Positions 1 through 9,076 of a stretch of 64,000 nt of DNA are shown piece by piece (position 1 is the first letter of the stretch; each line of letters starts with the position of its first letter). The stretch is from contig NZ_CP018616.1 in assembly GCF_002849855.1 (NCBI RefSeq), positions 1,860,001 through 1,924,000 of the forward strand, in the 5' to 3' direction. Source of the stretch: Vibrio azureus. Lineage in GTDB: Bacteria > Pseudomonadota > Gammaproteobacteria > Enterobacterales > Vibrionaceae. Made by a program: the position numbers and the translations under genes. A model generated the notes under the pieces. That model made no database searches. It saw only the letters and a list, made by a program, of their open reading frames with translations, and was not told where the DNA came from.

Positions 1-658
1 ATTTGGTGCTTCACCTGAAAGCGCATTGAAATACGAAACCGATACTAATCAAGTCGAAATCTACCCAATTGCAGGGACTCGTCGTCGTGGAAAAAGACCA
101 AACGGTGAAATCGACTTTGATTTAGATAGCCGCATTGAGCTGGAATTGCGTAGCGACACAAAAGAAAATGCAGAGCACATGATGCTCGTCGATCTCGCCC
201 GTAACGATGTTGCTCGTATTGCACAAGCTGGTACTCGCTATGTTGCGGACCTATTAAAAGTCGACCGCTATAGCCATGTCATGCACTTGGTATCTCGAGT
301 CGTCGGTCAGCTTCGTGAAGATCTAGACGCTCTGCACGCCTACCAAGCTTGTATGAATATGGGCACACTGACAGGAGCACCAAAGATTCGAGCTATGCAA
401 TTGATTCGAGACGTCGAAGGTGCTCGTCGTGGCAGTTATGGTGGGGCCGTTGGCTACCTAACCGGTGAAGGGACACTCGACACATGCATCGTGATCCGTT
501 CCGCTTACGTTGAAGATGGGGTTGCGCAAGTGCAAGCTGGGGCAGGCGTGGTATTTGACTCGGACCCTCAAGCAGAAGCAGACGAAACGCGTGGTAAAGC
601 TCAAGCGGTCATTTCTGCGATTCAAGCCGCCCATAAAGCACAGCCACCCATAAAGTAA
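1..658 (+). CDS. trpE: Anthranilate synthase component I, TrpE (C-terminal part)
   Basis: The reading frame is open from base 2, so the gene begins before the window; only the last 218 or so residues are present. TrpE converts chorismate to anthranilate with ammonia supplied by TrpG, the first step of tryptophan synthesis, in the cytoplasm. The visible part is the conserved chorismate-binding core: the FGASPES stretch at the edge, [34 protein letters not shown] and [10 protein letters not shown]. It is followed 21 bases later by trpG, so it is the first gene of the visible trp operon. Any leader peptide and attenuator lie upstream and cannot be seen. The identity is very secure. Confidence 0.97.
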   Translation, partial: FGASPESALKYETDTNQVEIYPIAGTRRRGKRPNGEIDFDLDSRIELELRSDTKENAEHMMLVDLARNDVARIAQAGTRYVADLLKVDRYSHVMHLVSRVVGQLREDLDALHAYQACMNMGTLTGAPKIRAMQLIRDVEGARRGSYGGAVGYLTGEGTLDTCIVIRSAYVEDGVAQVQAGAGVVFDSDPQAEADETRGKAQAVISAIQAAHKAQPPIK

Positions 659-679
659 AATAAGGAATAGGACTCAAAG

Positions 680-1270
680 ATGGCTAATATTGTTTTTATC
701 GATAACTTTGACTCATTCACCTATAACTTGGTGGATCAATTCCGTTCACTGGGTCATTGCGTAAAAATTTACCGTAATAACATTCCAGCTCAATCGATTG
801 AACAAGCGGTTAACGAGCTGGAAAATCCCGTGGTCCTGCTATCGCCAGGTCCTGGAGCCCCTTCAGAAGCAGGGTCAATGCCAGAACTGATCCAACGTTT
901 AAAAAGTAAAGTACCGATGATCGGCATTTGTCTTGGTCATCAAGCTATTGTAGAAGCCTACGGCGGTACCGTTGCTGGTGCAGGGGAAATTATTCACGGT
1001 AAGGTTTCTATGATGGAACACCAAAACCACGCGATTTATCAAAACCTACCCTCACCTCTTGCGATCGCACGTTACCACTCTTTAGTGGCGACAGAAGTTC
1101 CTCAAGGCTTAGCCATCACAGCAGAAGTTGATGACCTGGTGATGTCGGTTGTACATGAAGAAGATAAAGTGTGTGGATTTCAATTTCATCCAGAGTCCAT
1201 TATGACAACCTACGGTGCCACTCTGTTAACTAACGCTATTGAATGGGCCCTCGAAACAAAGGCAGCATAA
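680..1270 (+). CDS. trpG: Anthranilate synthase glutamine amidotransferase subunit, TrpG
   Basis: A class I glutamine amidotransferase of 196 residues that releases ammonia from glutamine for TrpE. The catalytic triad is visible: Cys84 in GICLGHQ, with His170 and Glu172 in QFHPES. The oxyanion motif SPGPGAPSEAG lies near residues 55-65. In E. coli this domain is fused to TrpD; here it is a separate gene, as in Vibrio. It sits between trpE and trpD and is surely co-transcribed with them. A start at the ATG followed by GCTAATATT gives the usual MANIVFIDNFDSFTYN beginning. Confidence 0.97.
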   Translation: MANIVFIDNFDSFTYNLVDQFRSLGHCVKIYRNNIPAQSIEQAVNELENPVVLLSPGPGAPSEAGSMPELIQRLKSKVPMIGICLGHQAIVEAYGGTVAGAGEIIHGKVSMMEHQNHAIYQNLPSPLAIARYHSLVATEVPQGLAITAEVDDLVMSVVHEEDKVCGFQFHPESIMTTYGATLLTNAIEWALETKAA

Positions 1271-1324
1271 GTAACGCAACCCCATTAAGGTCAATAGGCA
1301 GATAAGAAATTTAGGAGAGTAAAT

Positions 1325-2335
1325 ATGGAAGCAATCATCAGCCCGATTATGGCGAAACTTTATGAGCAAACTTCTCTGACTCAAGAAGAAAGCCAACAAC
1401 TGTTCGACATCATAATCCGTGGTGAACTCGACCCTATCTTGATGGCATCGGCACTCACAGCACTAAAACTCAAAGGCGAAACCCCTGATGAAATCGCAGG
1501 TGCCGCAAAAGCACTACTGGCAAACGCAAATCCCTTCCCGCGCCCAGATTACGACTTCGCTGATATTGTTGGTACAGGTGGCGATGGTCATAACACTATC
1601 AATATCTCAACCACAGCGGCTTTTGTGGCTGCAGCATGTGGCCTCAAAGTCGCCAAACACGGTAACCGAAGCGTCTCAAGCAAATCCGGATCTTCTGATC
1701 TACTTGACTCTTTCGGAATCAACTTAGCGATGAGCGCAGAAGACACACGCAAAGCAGTAGACGACATTGGTGTTGCTTTCTTATTTGCACCGCAATATCA
1801 CGGCGGTGTTCGCCACGCAATGCCAGTGCGTCAAACCATGAAAACACGCACGCTATTCAACATTCTCGGCCCTCTAATTAATCCGGCTCGACCAAACATC
1901 GAGTTAATGGGTGTCTACAGTGAAGAGTTGGTTCGCCCTATCGCTGAAACCATGTTACAAATGGGTATGAAGCGTGCTGCCGTTATCCATGGAAGCGGCT
2001 TAGATGAAGTGGCTATTCATGGCTCAACGACAGTAGCAGAGATCAAAGATGGTAAGATCACAGAATACAAACTCACACCAGCAGATTTTGGCCTTGAGCA
2101 GCACCCTTTAGAAGCCATTAAAGGTGGGCTTCCTGAAGAAAATAAAGCCATCACCACCGATATTCTGACGGGTAAAGGAAGCGCAGCACAATTGGGGGCT
2201 GTAGCGGTTAACGTTGCTCTGCTGATGCGCCTGTTCGGCCATGAAGATTTAAAAGCTAATGCACAAAAAGCGATTGATGCAATGAATTCAGGTAAAGCCT
2301 ATCAATTGGTTCAACAACTTGCTGCTCACGCTTAA
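1325..2335 (+). CDS. trpD: Anthranilate phosphoribosyltransferase, TrpD
   Basis: This 336-residue enzyme transfers phosphoribose from PRPP to anthranilate, the second step of tryptophan synthesis. The glycine-rich PRPP-binding loop GTGGDG is at residues 83-88, and the KHGNRSVSSKSGSSD segment that binds the second substrate and metal follows near residue 111. Length matches stand-alone TrpD proteins. The ATG is preceded by a good AGGAG ribosome site. The gap to trpG is 54 bases and to trpCF 13 bases, consistent with one operon. Confidence 0.97.
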   Translation: MEAIISPIMAKLYEQTSLTQEESQQLFDIIIRGELDPILMASALTALKLKGETPDEIAGAAKALLANANPFPRPDYDFADIVGTGGDGHNTINISTTAAFVAAACGLKVAKHGNRSVSSKSGSSDLLDSFGINLAMSAEDTRKAVDDIGVAFLFAPQYHGGVRHAMPVRQTMKTRTLFNILGPLINPARPNIELMGVYSEELVRPIAETMLQMGMKRAAVIHGSGLDEVAIHGSTTVAEIKDGKITEYKLTPADFGLEQHPLEAIKGGLPEENKAITTDILTGKGSAAQLGAVAVNVALLMRLFGHEDLKANAQKAIDAMNSGKAYQLVQQLAAHA

Positions 2336-2348
2336 GGAATGATGAAAA

Positions 2349-3788
2349 ATGACGGATTTCAATACTCAGCAATCAGGCAATTTATCTGAACACGTATCCA
2401 AACAAGACGCACAAATGGCAGAAGTATTAGCGAAAATTGTGCGTGATAAATACCAGTGGGTAGCGGAGCGCAAAATTTCCCAGCCACTGAGCACGTTTCA
2501 ATCAGATTTGCTGCCATCTGATCGCAGTTTTTATGATGCTCTAGGCAAACAAAAAACCGTCTTTATTACTGAATGTAAAAAAGCTTCGCCATCCAAAGGG
2601 TTGATTCGTGATGATTTTGACCTAGATTATATTGCTTCAGTTTACAATAATCATGCAGATGCGATTTCAGTTCTCACTGACGAGAAGTATTTTCAAGGCA
2701 ACTTTGACTTTCTTCCGCAAGTCCGTGGACAAGTACAGCAGCCGGTGTTGTGTAAAGACTTTATGGTTGATACCTACCAAGTCTATCTGGCGCGCCATTA
2801 CAGTGCTGACGCGGTGCTGTTGATGCTGTCTGTACTCAATGACGAAGAATACAAAGCGTTAGAAGCAGCAGCACACAGTCTTAACATGGGCATTTTAACC
2901 GAAGTCAGCAACGAAGAAGAGCTTCATCGTGCGGTTAAACTCGGTGCACGTGTGATTGGAATCAATAACCGCAATTTGCGTGACCTCAGTACTGACTTGA
3001 ATCGTACTAAGGCACTTGCACCTATGCTTCGCCAACTTGCCCCTAATGCGACGGTAATATCCGAATCCGGCATTTATACCCACCAGCAAGTTCGTGATTT
3101 AGCGGAATTCGCAGACGGTTTTTTGATCGGCAGCTCGTTGATGGCAGCAGACAACTTAGAATTAGCAGTCCGTAAAGTCACTTTAGGCGAAAACAAGGTT
3201 TGTGGTCTTACTCACCCTGATGATGCCGCAAAAGCCTACCAAGCAGGCGCGGTATTTGGTGGCCTGATCTTTGTCGAACAATCAAAGCGTGCTGTTAACT
3301 TTGAGCAGGCTCGGCTCACCATGAGCGGCGCTCCTCTTCAGTATGTTGGTGTCTTCCAAGATCACGACATTGATTACGTGGCTTCGATCGTCACTTCACT
3401 TGGTCTAAAAGCCGTGCAATTGCATGGTCACGAAGATCAAAATTACGTGAACCAATTGAAAGCAGAACTGCCAGTGGGAATTGAGATCTGGAAAGCTTAT
3501 GGTGTCGTTGATTCACAACCCAATTTGCTTTCTAATCACATTGATCGTCATCTTCTCGACGCTCAAGTAGGTAACCAAACTGGCGGTACTGGCCAAGTGT
3601 TCGATTGGGCACTGATAGGCGATCCAAGCCAAATTATGCTCGCTGGTGGATTATCACCACAAAATGCGCAACGTGCGGCAAAACTGGGCTGCTTGGGATT
3701 AGATTTAAACTCTGGCGTAGAAGCCGCACCGGGTAAAAAAGATTCACAGAAGTTGCAATCTGCATTTGATGCCATTCGCAACTACTAA
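2349..3788 (+). CDS. trpCF: Bifunctional indole-3-glycerol-phosphate synthase / phosphoribosylanthranilate isomerase, TrpCF
   Basis: A fused two-barrel protein of 479 residues doing two consecutive steps: isomerisation of phosphoribosylanthranilate (TrpF) and ring closure to indole-3-glycerol phosphate (TrpC). The TrpC half comes first, with the ECKKASPSKG phosphate and catalytic-lysine segment at residues 75-84 and the GINNRNL and SESGI motifs further on. The TrpF half begins near residue 278 with its catalytic cysteine Cys285 in KVCGLT, and ends with GGTGQVFDW and AGGLSPQN. The fusion is usual in gammaproteobacteria. The N-terminal 20 residues before AQMAEVLAKIV are a poorly conserved extension. 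Confidence 0.96.
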   Translation: MTDFNTQQSGNLSEHVSKQDAQMAEVLAKIVRDKYQWVAERKISQPLSTFQSDLLPSDRSFYDALGKQKTVFITECKKASPSKGLIRDDFDLDYIASVYNNHADAISVLTDEKYFQGNFDFLPQVRGQVQQPVLCKDFMVDTYQVYLARHYSADAVLLMLSVLNDEEYKALEAAAHSLNMGILTEVSNEEELHRAVKLGARVIGINNRNLRDLSTDLNRTKALAPMLRQLAPNATVISESGIYTHQQVRDLAEFADGFLIGSSLMAADNLELAVRKVTLGENKVCGLTHPDDAAKAYQAGAVFGGLIFVEQSKRAVNFEQARLTMSGAPLQYVGVFQDHDIDYVASIVTSLGLKAVQLHGHEDQNYVNQLKAELPVGIEIWKAYGVVDSQPNLLSNHIDRHLLDAQVGNQTGGTGQVFDWALIGDPSQIMLAGGLSPQNAQRAAKLGCLGLDLNSGVEAAPGKKDSQKLQSAFDAIRNY

Positions 3789-3852
3789 AGCTTGTTTGAA
3801 GCTAAAAATTTAAAGCTATTCGTAGCAAAAAAATACGAGAAGGAATATAACG

Positions 3853-5043
3853 ATGGCAAAATTGAATGCCTACTTTGGCGAATACGGCGGTCAGTACGTA
3901 CCGCAGATTCTAGTTCCTGCACTGGATCAACTAGAACAAGCCTTTATCGATGCACAAGAAGATCCGACGTTTCGCAGTGAATTTATGACCCTGCTGCAAG
4001 AATATGCAGGTCGTCCTACCGCTTTGACTCTCACTCGTAACCTGACCAAAGGAACCAAAACCAAACTTTATCTTAAGCGTGAAGACTTACTTCATGGCGG
4101 CGCACACAAAACCAACCAAGTGTTAGGTCAAGCACTGCTTGCAAAACGCATGGGTAAAAACGAAATCATTGCTGAAACAGGTGCAGGTCAACATGGCGTA
4201 GCAACGGCACTGGCATGTGCACTGCTTGGCCTAAAATGCCGAGTCTACATGGGCGCAAAAGACGTTGAACGACAAAGCCCGAACGTATTCCGTATGAAAT
4301 TAATGGGCGCAGAAGTCATTCCTGTGCACTCTGGTTCAGCGACTCTTAAAGATGCCTGTAACGAAGCTCTGCGCGACTGGTCTGCCACTTATGAAGACGC
4401 ACACTACTTGCTTGGTACCGCAGCAGGCCCTCACCCTTTCCCAACGATCGTTCGTGACTTCCAACGTATGATTGGCGAAGAGACAAAAAACCAAATCCTC
4501 GCCCGCGAAGGCCGCCTGCCGGATGCGGTGATCGCTTGTGTAGGTGGCGGGTCAAATGCGATTGGCATGTTCGCTGACTTTATTGATGAAGAAAACGTGC
4601 GTTTAATCGGTGTCGAGCCTGCAGGTAAAGGCATCGACACTGACCAACACGGCGCACCGCTCAAACACGGTAAAACGGGTATCTTCTTTGGGATGAAAGC
4701 ACCATTGATGCAAGACTCCAATGGCCAAGTAGAAGAGTCTTACTCAGTATCTGCAGGTCTTGACTTCCCGTCAGTAGGTCCGCAACACGCTCACCTCAAT
4801 GCGATTGGCCGTGCGGAATACGACAACGTAACAGACGACGAAGCACTTGAGGCGTTCCAAGAAATTGCTCGCCATGAAGGCATCATCCCTGCTCTTGAGT
4901 CTTCTCATGCTGTTGCTCATGCTCTACGTATGGCACGTGAGAATCCAGAAAAAGAGCAATTATTGGTTGTCAATTTATCAGGCCGTGGTGACAAAGACAT
5001 CTTCACCGTACACGCCATACTTGAAGAGAAAGGAGTGCTCTAA
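3853..5043 (+). CDS. trpB: Tryptophan synthase beta chain, TrpB
   Basis: A PLP enzyme of 396 residues that joins indole, channelled from TrpA, with serine to give tryptophan. The PLP-binding lysine is Lys86 in HGGAHKTNQ, and the phosphate-binding [10 protein letters not shown] loop follows at about residue 232. The ATG at 3853 gives the family N-terminus ([18 protein letters not shown]) and has AGAAGGA a few bases upstream. The stop overlaps the trpA start by one base, which suggests translational coupling of the two subunits of the alpha2-beta2 complex. Confidence 0.98.
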   Translation: MAKLNAYFGEYGGQYVPQILVPALDQLEQAFIDAQEDPTFRSEFMTLLQEYAGRPTALTLTRNLTKGTKTKLYLKREDLLHGGAHKTNQVLGQALLAKRMGKNEIIAETGAGQHGVATALACALLGLKCRVYMGAKDVERQSPNVFRMKLMGAEVIPVHSGSATLKDACNEALRDWSATYEDAHYLLGTAAGPHPFPTIVRDFQRMIGEETKNQILAREGRLPDAVIACVGGGSNAIGMFADFIDEENVRLIGVEPAGKGIDTDQHGAPLKHGKTGIFFGMKAPLMQDSNGQVEESYSVSAGLDFPSVGPQHAHLNAIGRAEYDNVTDDEALEAFQEIARHEGIIPALESSHAVAHALRMARENPEKEQLLVVNLSGRGDKDIFTVHAILEEKGVL

Positions 5044-5849
5044 TGAGTCGTTATGAGAAGATGTTCGCGCGTCTAAATGAGAAAAATCAAGGCGCATTTG
5101 TACCGTTTGTAACGGTGGGTGATCCTAATGCTGATCAGTCTTATCAGATTATGGAGACATTGGTTGAATCTGGGGCGGATGCCCTTGAATTAGGTATTCC
5201 CTTCTCCGATCCTCTTGCCGACGGTCCAACGATCCAAGGCGCTAATATTCGTGCATTAGAATCCGGTGTCACCCCAGATATTTGTTTCGAGCAAATCGGT
5301 AAGATCCGTGCAAAATACCCGGATCTTCCGATTGGGCTGCTGATGTATGCAAATCTTGTATACTCACGCGGTATTGAAAACTTCTATGAGCGTTGTGCAA
5401 ACGCTGGCATCGATTCGGTTCTGATTGCTGACGTTCCGACTAACGAAAGCTCAGAATTTGTTGCTGCAGCAGAGAAATTCGGTATTCACCCAATATTCAT
5501 TGCCCCACCGACAGCCAGTGATGAAACACTACAGCAAGTCTCAAAGCTTGGTGGAGGATACACTTATTTGCTATCTCGTGCTGGCGTAACAGGTGCTGAA
5601 ACCAAAGCCAATATGCCCGTTGATCATATGCTGGAAAAACTTAATCAATTTGATGCGCCACCAGCTTTACTTGGCTTTGGTATATCAGAACCCGAGCAGG
5701 TCAAGCTGGCTCTGGAATCAGGAGCCGCAGGTGCCATTTCTGGCTCTGCCGTGGTTAGGATCATCGAAACCTATATTGATCAACCACAATTGATGTTAGA
5801 TCAACTCGCCAAGTTTGTTTCTTCAATGAAGAACGCAACCAAACGATAA
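5043..5849 (+). CDS. trpA: Tryptophan synthase alpha chain, TrpA
   Basis: A TIM-barrel enzyme of 268 residues that cleaves indole-3-glycerol phosphate and passes indole to TrpB. Both catalytic acids are present: Glu49 in [11 protein letters not shown] and Asp60 in LADGPTIQ. The phosphate-binding [10 protein letters not shown] and GAISGSAVV segments near the C-terminus are intact. The start overlaps the trpB stop (TAATGA). It is the last gene of the trp operon; a palindromic repeat lies about 90 bases downstream. Confidence 0.98.
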   Translation: MSRYEKMFARLNEKNQGAFVPFVTVGDPNADQSYQIMETLVESGADALELGIPFSDPLADGPTIQGANIRALESGVTPDICFEQIGKIRAKYPDLPIGLLMYANLVYSRGIENFYERCANAGIDSVLIADVPTNESSEFVAAAEKFGIHPIFIAPPTASDETLQQVSKLGGGYTYLLSRAGVTGAETKANMPVDHMLEKLNQFDAPPALLGFGISEPEQVKLALESGAAGAISGSAVVRIIETYIDQPQLMLDQLAKFVSSMKNATKR

Positions 5850-6665
5850 AATGATCGATTCACCTCGTTGACCCTCTTGGTTATGTTTGTTCAAGATAAC
5901 ATCGTTTTAGGCGAGACAAGGTGTATCACTTAATCCTTCCATACCCAAGCATCAACCTCAAAATGCTTGGGTATAGGAAAAGGTGCTGTTGCAAGGTATA
6001 AATCGACTTTAGCCAAATCTTGAAGCTTCCATTCAATGCCCCCAATCGTACCCACTCCGTGACTTAAAACTAATATATATCTAAATATCAATCACTTAAA
6101 TTTTCCAGCCATTTTCTTCTATCTAACATATTCACTCATTCATACCGATTCTTCGGCGATTTATGATTTTGATTCCCATAGCGACTTTCAAATTGAAAAT
6201 AACAGCAAATGTTGCTGTTATGAATGACTTGGGTGCTTGTTTCAATGGTATTGAAACCGCTATCAAACCTAACGAAAAAGAGGATGTGGTTGGTCATTAA
6301 AAGTAAGCATTTAGCAGCAATTAAGAGTTTGGAACTGACTTCACAATGCCTTCCAAAAGCGCTTCAAAAGTAAAAAGCTAAGCTATATTTTTAATATTGA
6401 CAGTTTAAGTTATTAAGTAAGCATTTATTTTAAGCGCTTTAGCACCATAGACCTACTTTAAGCTGAGCTTAATCCATCGTCTAAACCCTGTACATTTTAT
6501 TAAGAAGATAAACACATCCAGTGCTGGTGAGAATATGTTGCCGTATATTTTTGGTTTTCTCTATCAAAAATTGGCATCTGTTATGCATTGATGAAATTAG
6601 AAATACAACGACTCACTGTTTCAAATCCTCCGTAGTTTGGGAGTATATTTGATAAGGGGATAGCC
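5850..6665 (+). other. Gene-free stretch after the trp operon
   Basis: About 800 bases with no convincing gene on either strand. It contains the 5941-5974 palindrome and a small inverted repeat near 6200-6225 (aacagcaaatgttgctgtt), and is otherwise AT-rich. It may hold the trp terminator, the promoter of the next small gene, or a small RNA; nothing in the sequence decides this. Confidence 0.4.
5941..5974. repeat. Short palindromic repeat, 12-bp perfect arms
   Basis: The arms atacccaagcat and atgcttgggtat pair perfectly around a 10-base loop containing caacctcaa. This is the compact form of the intergenic palindrome family found throughout the window. Lying about 90 bases after trpA, it could also act as a transcript-end hairpin, though no T-run follows it. 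Confidence 0.75.
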
Positions 6666-6908
6666 ATGACAATTCATCGACATACGTACTACGGCTTGAT
6701 TCATCACGGTATTAAAGCATTGCTTCTCGATCGCGTTGGGCATTACACAGAAGAAGAATACCATCAGTATTTGAACTTAATGACAGGTAAGTCAACGTGT
6801 TTTACTATGTCATATGACGAGCTAGAAGCAACGGTAGATAACTTACTCCACGAAGGATACTTGGAGGACGTTAAATCTTTAATCGCCAACTACCAAACGG
6901 TTGCCTAA
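6666..6908 (+). CDS. Small protein resembling Mu GemA/Gp16 (DUF1018)
   Basis: An 80-residue protein. The layout LIHHGIKALLLD, then a Tyr/His-rich turn, then LTGKSTCFTMSYDELEA and a final short helix resembles the core of the phage Mu gp16 (GemA) family, in which a conserved tGk(t/s)S...Ms..EL pattern follows an N-terminal helix. GemA proteins are longer and sit in phage early regions; there are no other phage genes here, so this may be a domesticated or independent small regulator. The ATG has a GGGGA site just upstream and a strong terminator follows. The family assignment is tentative; the gene itself looks real. Confidence 0.6.
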   Translation: MTIHRHTYYGLIHHGIKALLLDRVGHYTEEEYHQYLNLMTGKSTCFTMSYDELEATVDNLLHEGYLEDVKSLIANYQTVA

Positions 6909-6950
6909 GGCCTTTTGACCTACACCAACCTTTCGAGCAAAACACCAAAC

Positions 6951-6979
6951 AAAATTGCCGTTAAAACACGGCAATTTTT
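6951..6979 (+). terminator. Rho-independent terminator after the GemA-like gene
   Basis: The arms aaaattgccg and cggcaatttt flank a short A-rich loop and end in a T-run. It lies 43 bases after the stop codon. Confidence 0.85.
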
Positions 6980-7062
6980 GTATCCATTTATCTCTAACTA
7001 TTCACATTAACGTAATTTCCGTTAGACTGTTCTCTACTTAATCACTACATAACGTTTTCATA

Positions 7063-7626
7063 ATGAAGCAAGTTCTTGATTTTATCCCACTTATCATATT
7101 TTTTGGCTTATACAAAATGTACGATATCTACGTTGCAACAGGCGCCTTGATTGTTGCAACTGCCGTTCAGCTTGTGTTGACCTATGCCATTTATAAGAAA
7201 GTCGAAAAAATGCAGCTCATCACCTTTTTAATGGTGGCGGTTTTTGGCAGCATGACCATTATTTTGCATGATGATAATTTCATAAAATGGAAAGTCACCA
7301 TAGTATACGTTGTTTTTGCGCTCGGCTTGACCATCAGTCATTTAATGGGTAAATCCGCCATAAAAGGCATGCTGAGCAAGGAAATTACATTACCTGACTC
7401 TGTCTGGGCAAAAGTAAATTGGGCTTGGGTAGCCTTTTTCTCTGTTTGTGCAGCGGTTAATATTTATGTCGCTTATGAACTTCCACTCGATGTTTGGGTA
7501 AACTTTAAAGTATTCGGGTTATTGATTGCTACCTTTGCTTATATGGTAATAACTGGGTTTTATATCTACAAACACATGCCAAAAGAACAAAAAGACAGCT
7601 CATCTGATATTTCCGTTGATGATTAA
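7063..7626 (+). CDS. yciB: Inner-membrane septation protein YciB (IspZ/IspA family)
   Basis: A polytopic inner-membrane protein of 187 residues with about five hydrophobic segments and the family start [18 protein letters not shown]. It also carries the signature [16 protein letters not shown] in the middle. Loss of YciB affects cell-envelope synthesis and septation in E. coli and Shigella; its biochemical role is unsettled. As in enterobacteria it lies near yciA and yciI and close to trp. The C-terminal tail after KHMPKEQ is hydrophilic and variable. Confidence 0.95.
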   Translation: MKQVLDFIPLIIFFGLYKMYDIYVATGALIVATAVQLVLTYAIYKKVEKMQLITFLMVAVFGSMTIILHDDNFIKWKVTIVYVVFALGLTISHLMGKSAIKGMLSKEITLPDSVWAKVNWAWVAFFSVCAAVNIYVAYELPLDVWVNFKVFGLLIATFAYMVITGFYIYKHMPKEQKDSSSDISVDD

Positions 7627-7665
7627 AGTCTCATTTTTGCTATAATCTAGTTAAACAGATGTTTC

Positions 7666-7690
7666 ACAGCGACCCTATGGTCGCTGTTTT
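7666..7690 (+). terminator. Terminator between yciB and yciA
   Basis: The hairpin acagcgacc/ggtcgctgt is followed by TTTTATT, 40 bases after the yciB stop. It should separate yciB from yciA. Confidence 0.85.
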
Positions 7691-7754
7691 ATTCTTGTGA
7701 CTTGAGTGCTTTTTACCCTCTGTTCTTTCCACTCTTGTTGCTTAGCTAGTACTA

Positions 7755-8165
7755 ATGGATGTCAATATGAGTCATGAATTTTCTTCACCCCGTGGTCAGT
7801 TATTACTGCGTACTTTGGCTATGCCCGCCGATACCAACGCAAATGGTGATATCTTTGGCGGCTGGATCATGTCCCAACTGGATTTAGCGGGTGGAATCCT
7901 TGCTAAAGAAATTTCTGCCGGTCGCATTGTTACAGTATCCGTCTCAAGCATTACATTCAAAAAGCCAGTGAGTGTCGGTGATGTTGTGTGCTGTTACGGT
8001 GAATGCACCAGAATTGGTCGCACTTCAATGAGTATCGATTTAGAAGTTTGGGTCAAGCCTGTCAAAGAAAATGGCATCGGAGATCGATTCATGGTTTGTG
8101 ACGCCACATTTAACTATGTTGCCATTGATAGCGACGGTAAACCTCGCCCTATAAATAAGTCATAA
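7755..8165 (+). CDS. yciA: Acyl-CoA thioesterase YciA
   Basis: A hotdog-fold thioesterase of 136 residues that hydrolyses acyl-CoA esters in the cytoplasm. The hallmark TLAMPADTNANGDIFGGW (residues 16-33) contains the catalytic Asn/Asp region, followed by GRIVTVSVSSITFKKPVSVGDVV. The start is uncertain: the ATG used gives MDVNMSHEF, and the internal ATG 12 bases later (MSHEF) fits the usual family length of about 132 equally well. Neither has a strong ribosome site. Confidence 0.95.
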   Translation: MDVNMSHEFSSPRGQLLLRTLAMPADTNANGDIFGGWIMSQLDLAGGILAKEISAGRIVTVSVSSITFKKPVSVGDVVCCYGECTRIGRTSMSIDLEVWVKPVKENGIGDRFMVCDATFNYVAIDSDGKPRPINKS

Positions 8166-8282
8166 CGCAAGCTTTATTATTAAATTGCCCCAAGCAGTCT
8201 CACAAATTTAGAACATAACTTGTTAGTCAATGAAAAAAGGCGTTAAATTAAGACTTTGCCCTATTAATTAAGGAATTGTGCG

Positions 8283-8579
8283 ATGTGGTACGTTATTTTT
8301 TCACAAGATGTGGAGAATTCGTTAGAAAAACGTCTTAGTGTTCGCCCTCAGCATCTTGAGCGCCTGCAACAGCTTCAAAATGAAGGACGTCTTCTTACCG
8401 CTGGTCCAATGCCAGCTGTTGATTCTGATAACCCAGGTGAAGCTGGATTTACAGGTTCGACAGTCATAGCTGACTTTAACTGCTTGGAAGAAGCTCAAGC
8501 TTGGGCGGACTCAGATCCTTACGTTGAAGCGGGTGTTTACCACAATGTGATCGTAAAACCGTTTAAAAAAGTGTTTTAA
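8283..8579 (+). CDS. yciI: YciI-like protein (YCII domain)
   Basis: A 98-residue protein with a ferredoxin-like YCII domain: MWYVIFSQD at the start, the [24 protein letters not shown] motif with the conserved His and the Asp at about 46-50, and [10 protein letters not shown] near the end. Its function is unknown in bacteria, although the fold suggests a small enzyme. The stop lies three bases before the next start, so it is coupled to the lipoprotein gene. Confidence 0.93.
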   Translation: MWYVIFSQDVENSLEKRLSVRPQHLERLQQLQNEGRLLTAGPMPAVDSDNPGEAGFTGSTVIADFNCLEEAQAWADSDPYVEAGVYHNVIVKPFKKVF

Positions 8580-8581
8580 TT

Positions 8582-8977
8582 ATGAAAAAATTACTCTGTC
8601 TCATACTTGCTTTTGGCACACTAGCTGGTTGCTCTTCCAATGATGAAAAACAACGCCAACTAGAGCTAATGGCTTCAAACCGTGCCGGTGTCCTATCTGC
8701 GGGCTTACCACTTGAATACGGACCACTGAAAATTTTACGTGTTTCTTCACGCAAGAATGCTGTTGAAATGATGATGATATATAACGATACCGCAAAAGGA
8801 GCAAAGCCGCTCAAGCAGGTATTGAACACCAGTATATACAGTTACTGTAAATCAAGTGAAGTACTTGAACAGCTCGATATGGGACTGGTTTACCGCATCA
8901 AAATTCGCAACTCGCGTGGCCAGCTCATGACTGATGAACTGATCTCTGCGCAAACTTGCCAAGCTAAAAAGAAGTAA
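8582..8977 (+). CDS. aspS: Lipoprotein of the AspS/GspS type II secretion pilotin family
   Basis: A 131-residue lipoprotein: signal peptide with the lipobox LAGC, lipidated Cys16. The mature part resembles Vibrio/E. coli AspS: an N-terminal helix (SNRAGVLSAGLPLEYG), a beta stretch KNAVEMMMIYND, and two cysteines (in YSYCKSS and AQTCQAK) that in AspS form a disulfide. The GLVYRIKIRNSRGQ strand corresponds to the GINYSITINDTR strand of E. coli YghG/AspS as I remember it. AspS carries the type II secretin GspD to the outer membrane. The gsp genes themselves are not in this window; an M4 protease likely to be exported that way lies 8 kb downstream. Confidence 0.8.
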   Translation: MKKLLCLILAFGTLAGCSSNDEKQRQLELMASNRAGVLSAGLPLEYGPLKILRVSSRKNAVEMMMIYNDTAKGAKPLKQVLNTSIYSYCKSSEVLEQLDMGLVYRIKIRNSRGQLMTDELISAQTCQAKKK

Positions 8978-9018
8978 CTCTCTAACCTTCGATTTTGGCC
9001 ACAAATATAAAACCCTAG

Positions 9019-9050
9019 AAGCGAGCCCTAATTTTCAGGACTCGCTTTTT
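9019..9050. terminator. Bidirectional terminator between aspS and metE
   Basis: The arms aagcgagccct and aggactcgctt have A and T tracts on the outer sides, serving the convergent aspS (+) and metE (-) genes. Confidence 0.8.
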
Positions 9051-9076
9051 CTTTTAATGATTACCCTAAAGTGACC

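Noticed and set aside
1488..1727. Plus-strand 79-codon frame inside trpD
   Set aside because: A shadow in another frame of a well-supported gene.
4346..4721. Minus-strand frames of 69 and 96 codons inside trpB
   Set aside because: Antisense shadows caused by codon bias of trpB.
6300..6480. Possible integron attC-like site (agcgctt and aagcgcttt motifs)
   Set aside because: The imperfect inverted motifs lack the paired R and L boxes and there is no cassette array or integrase.
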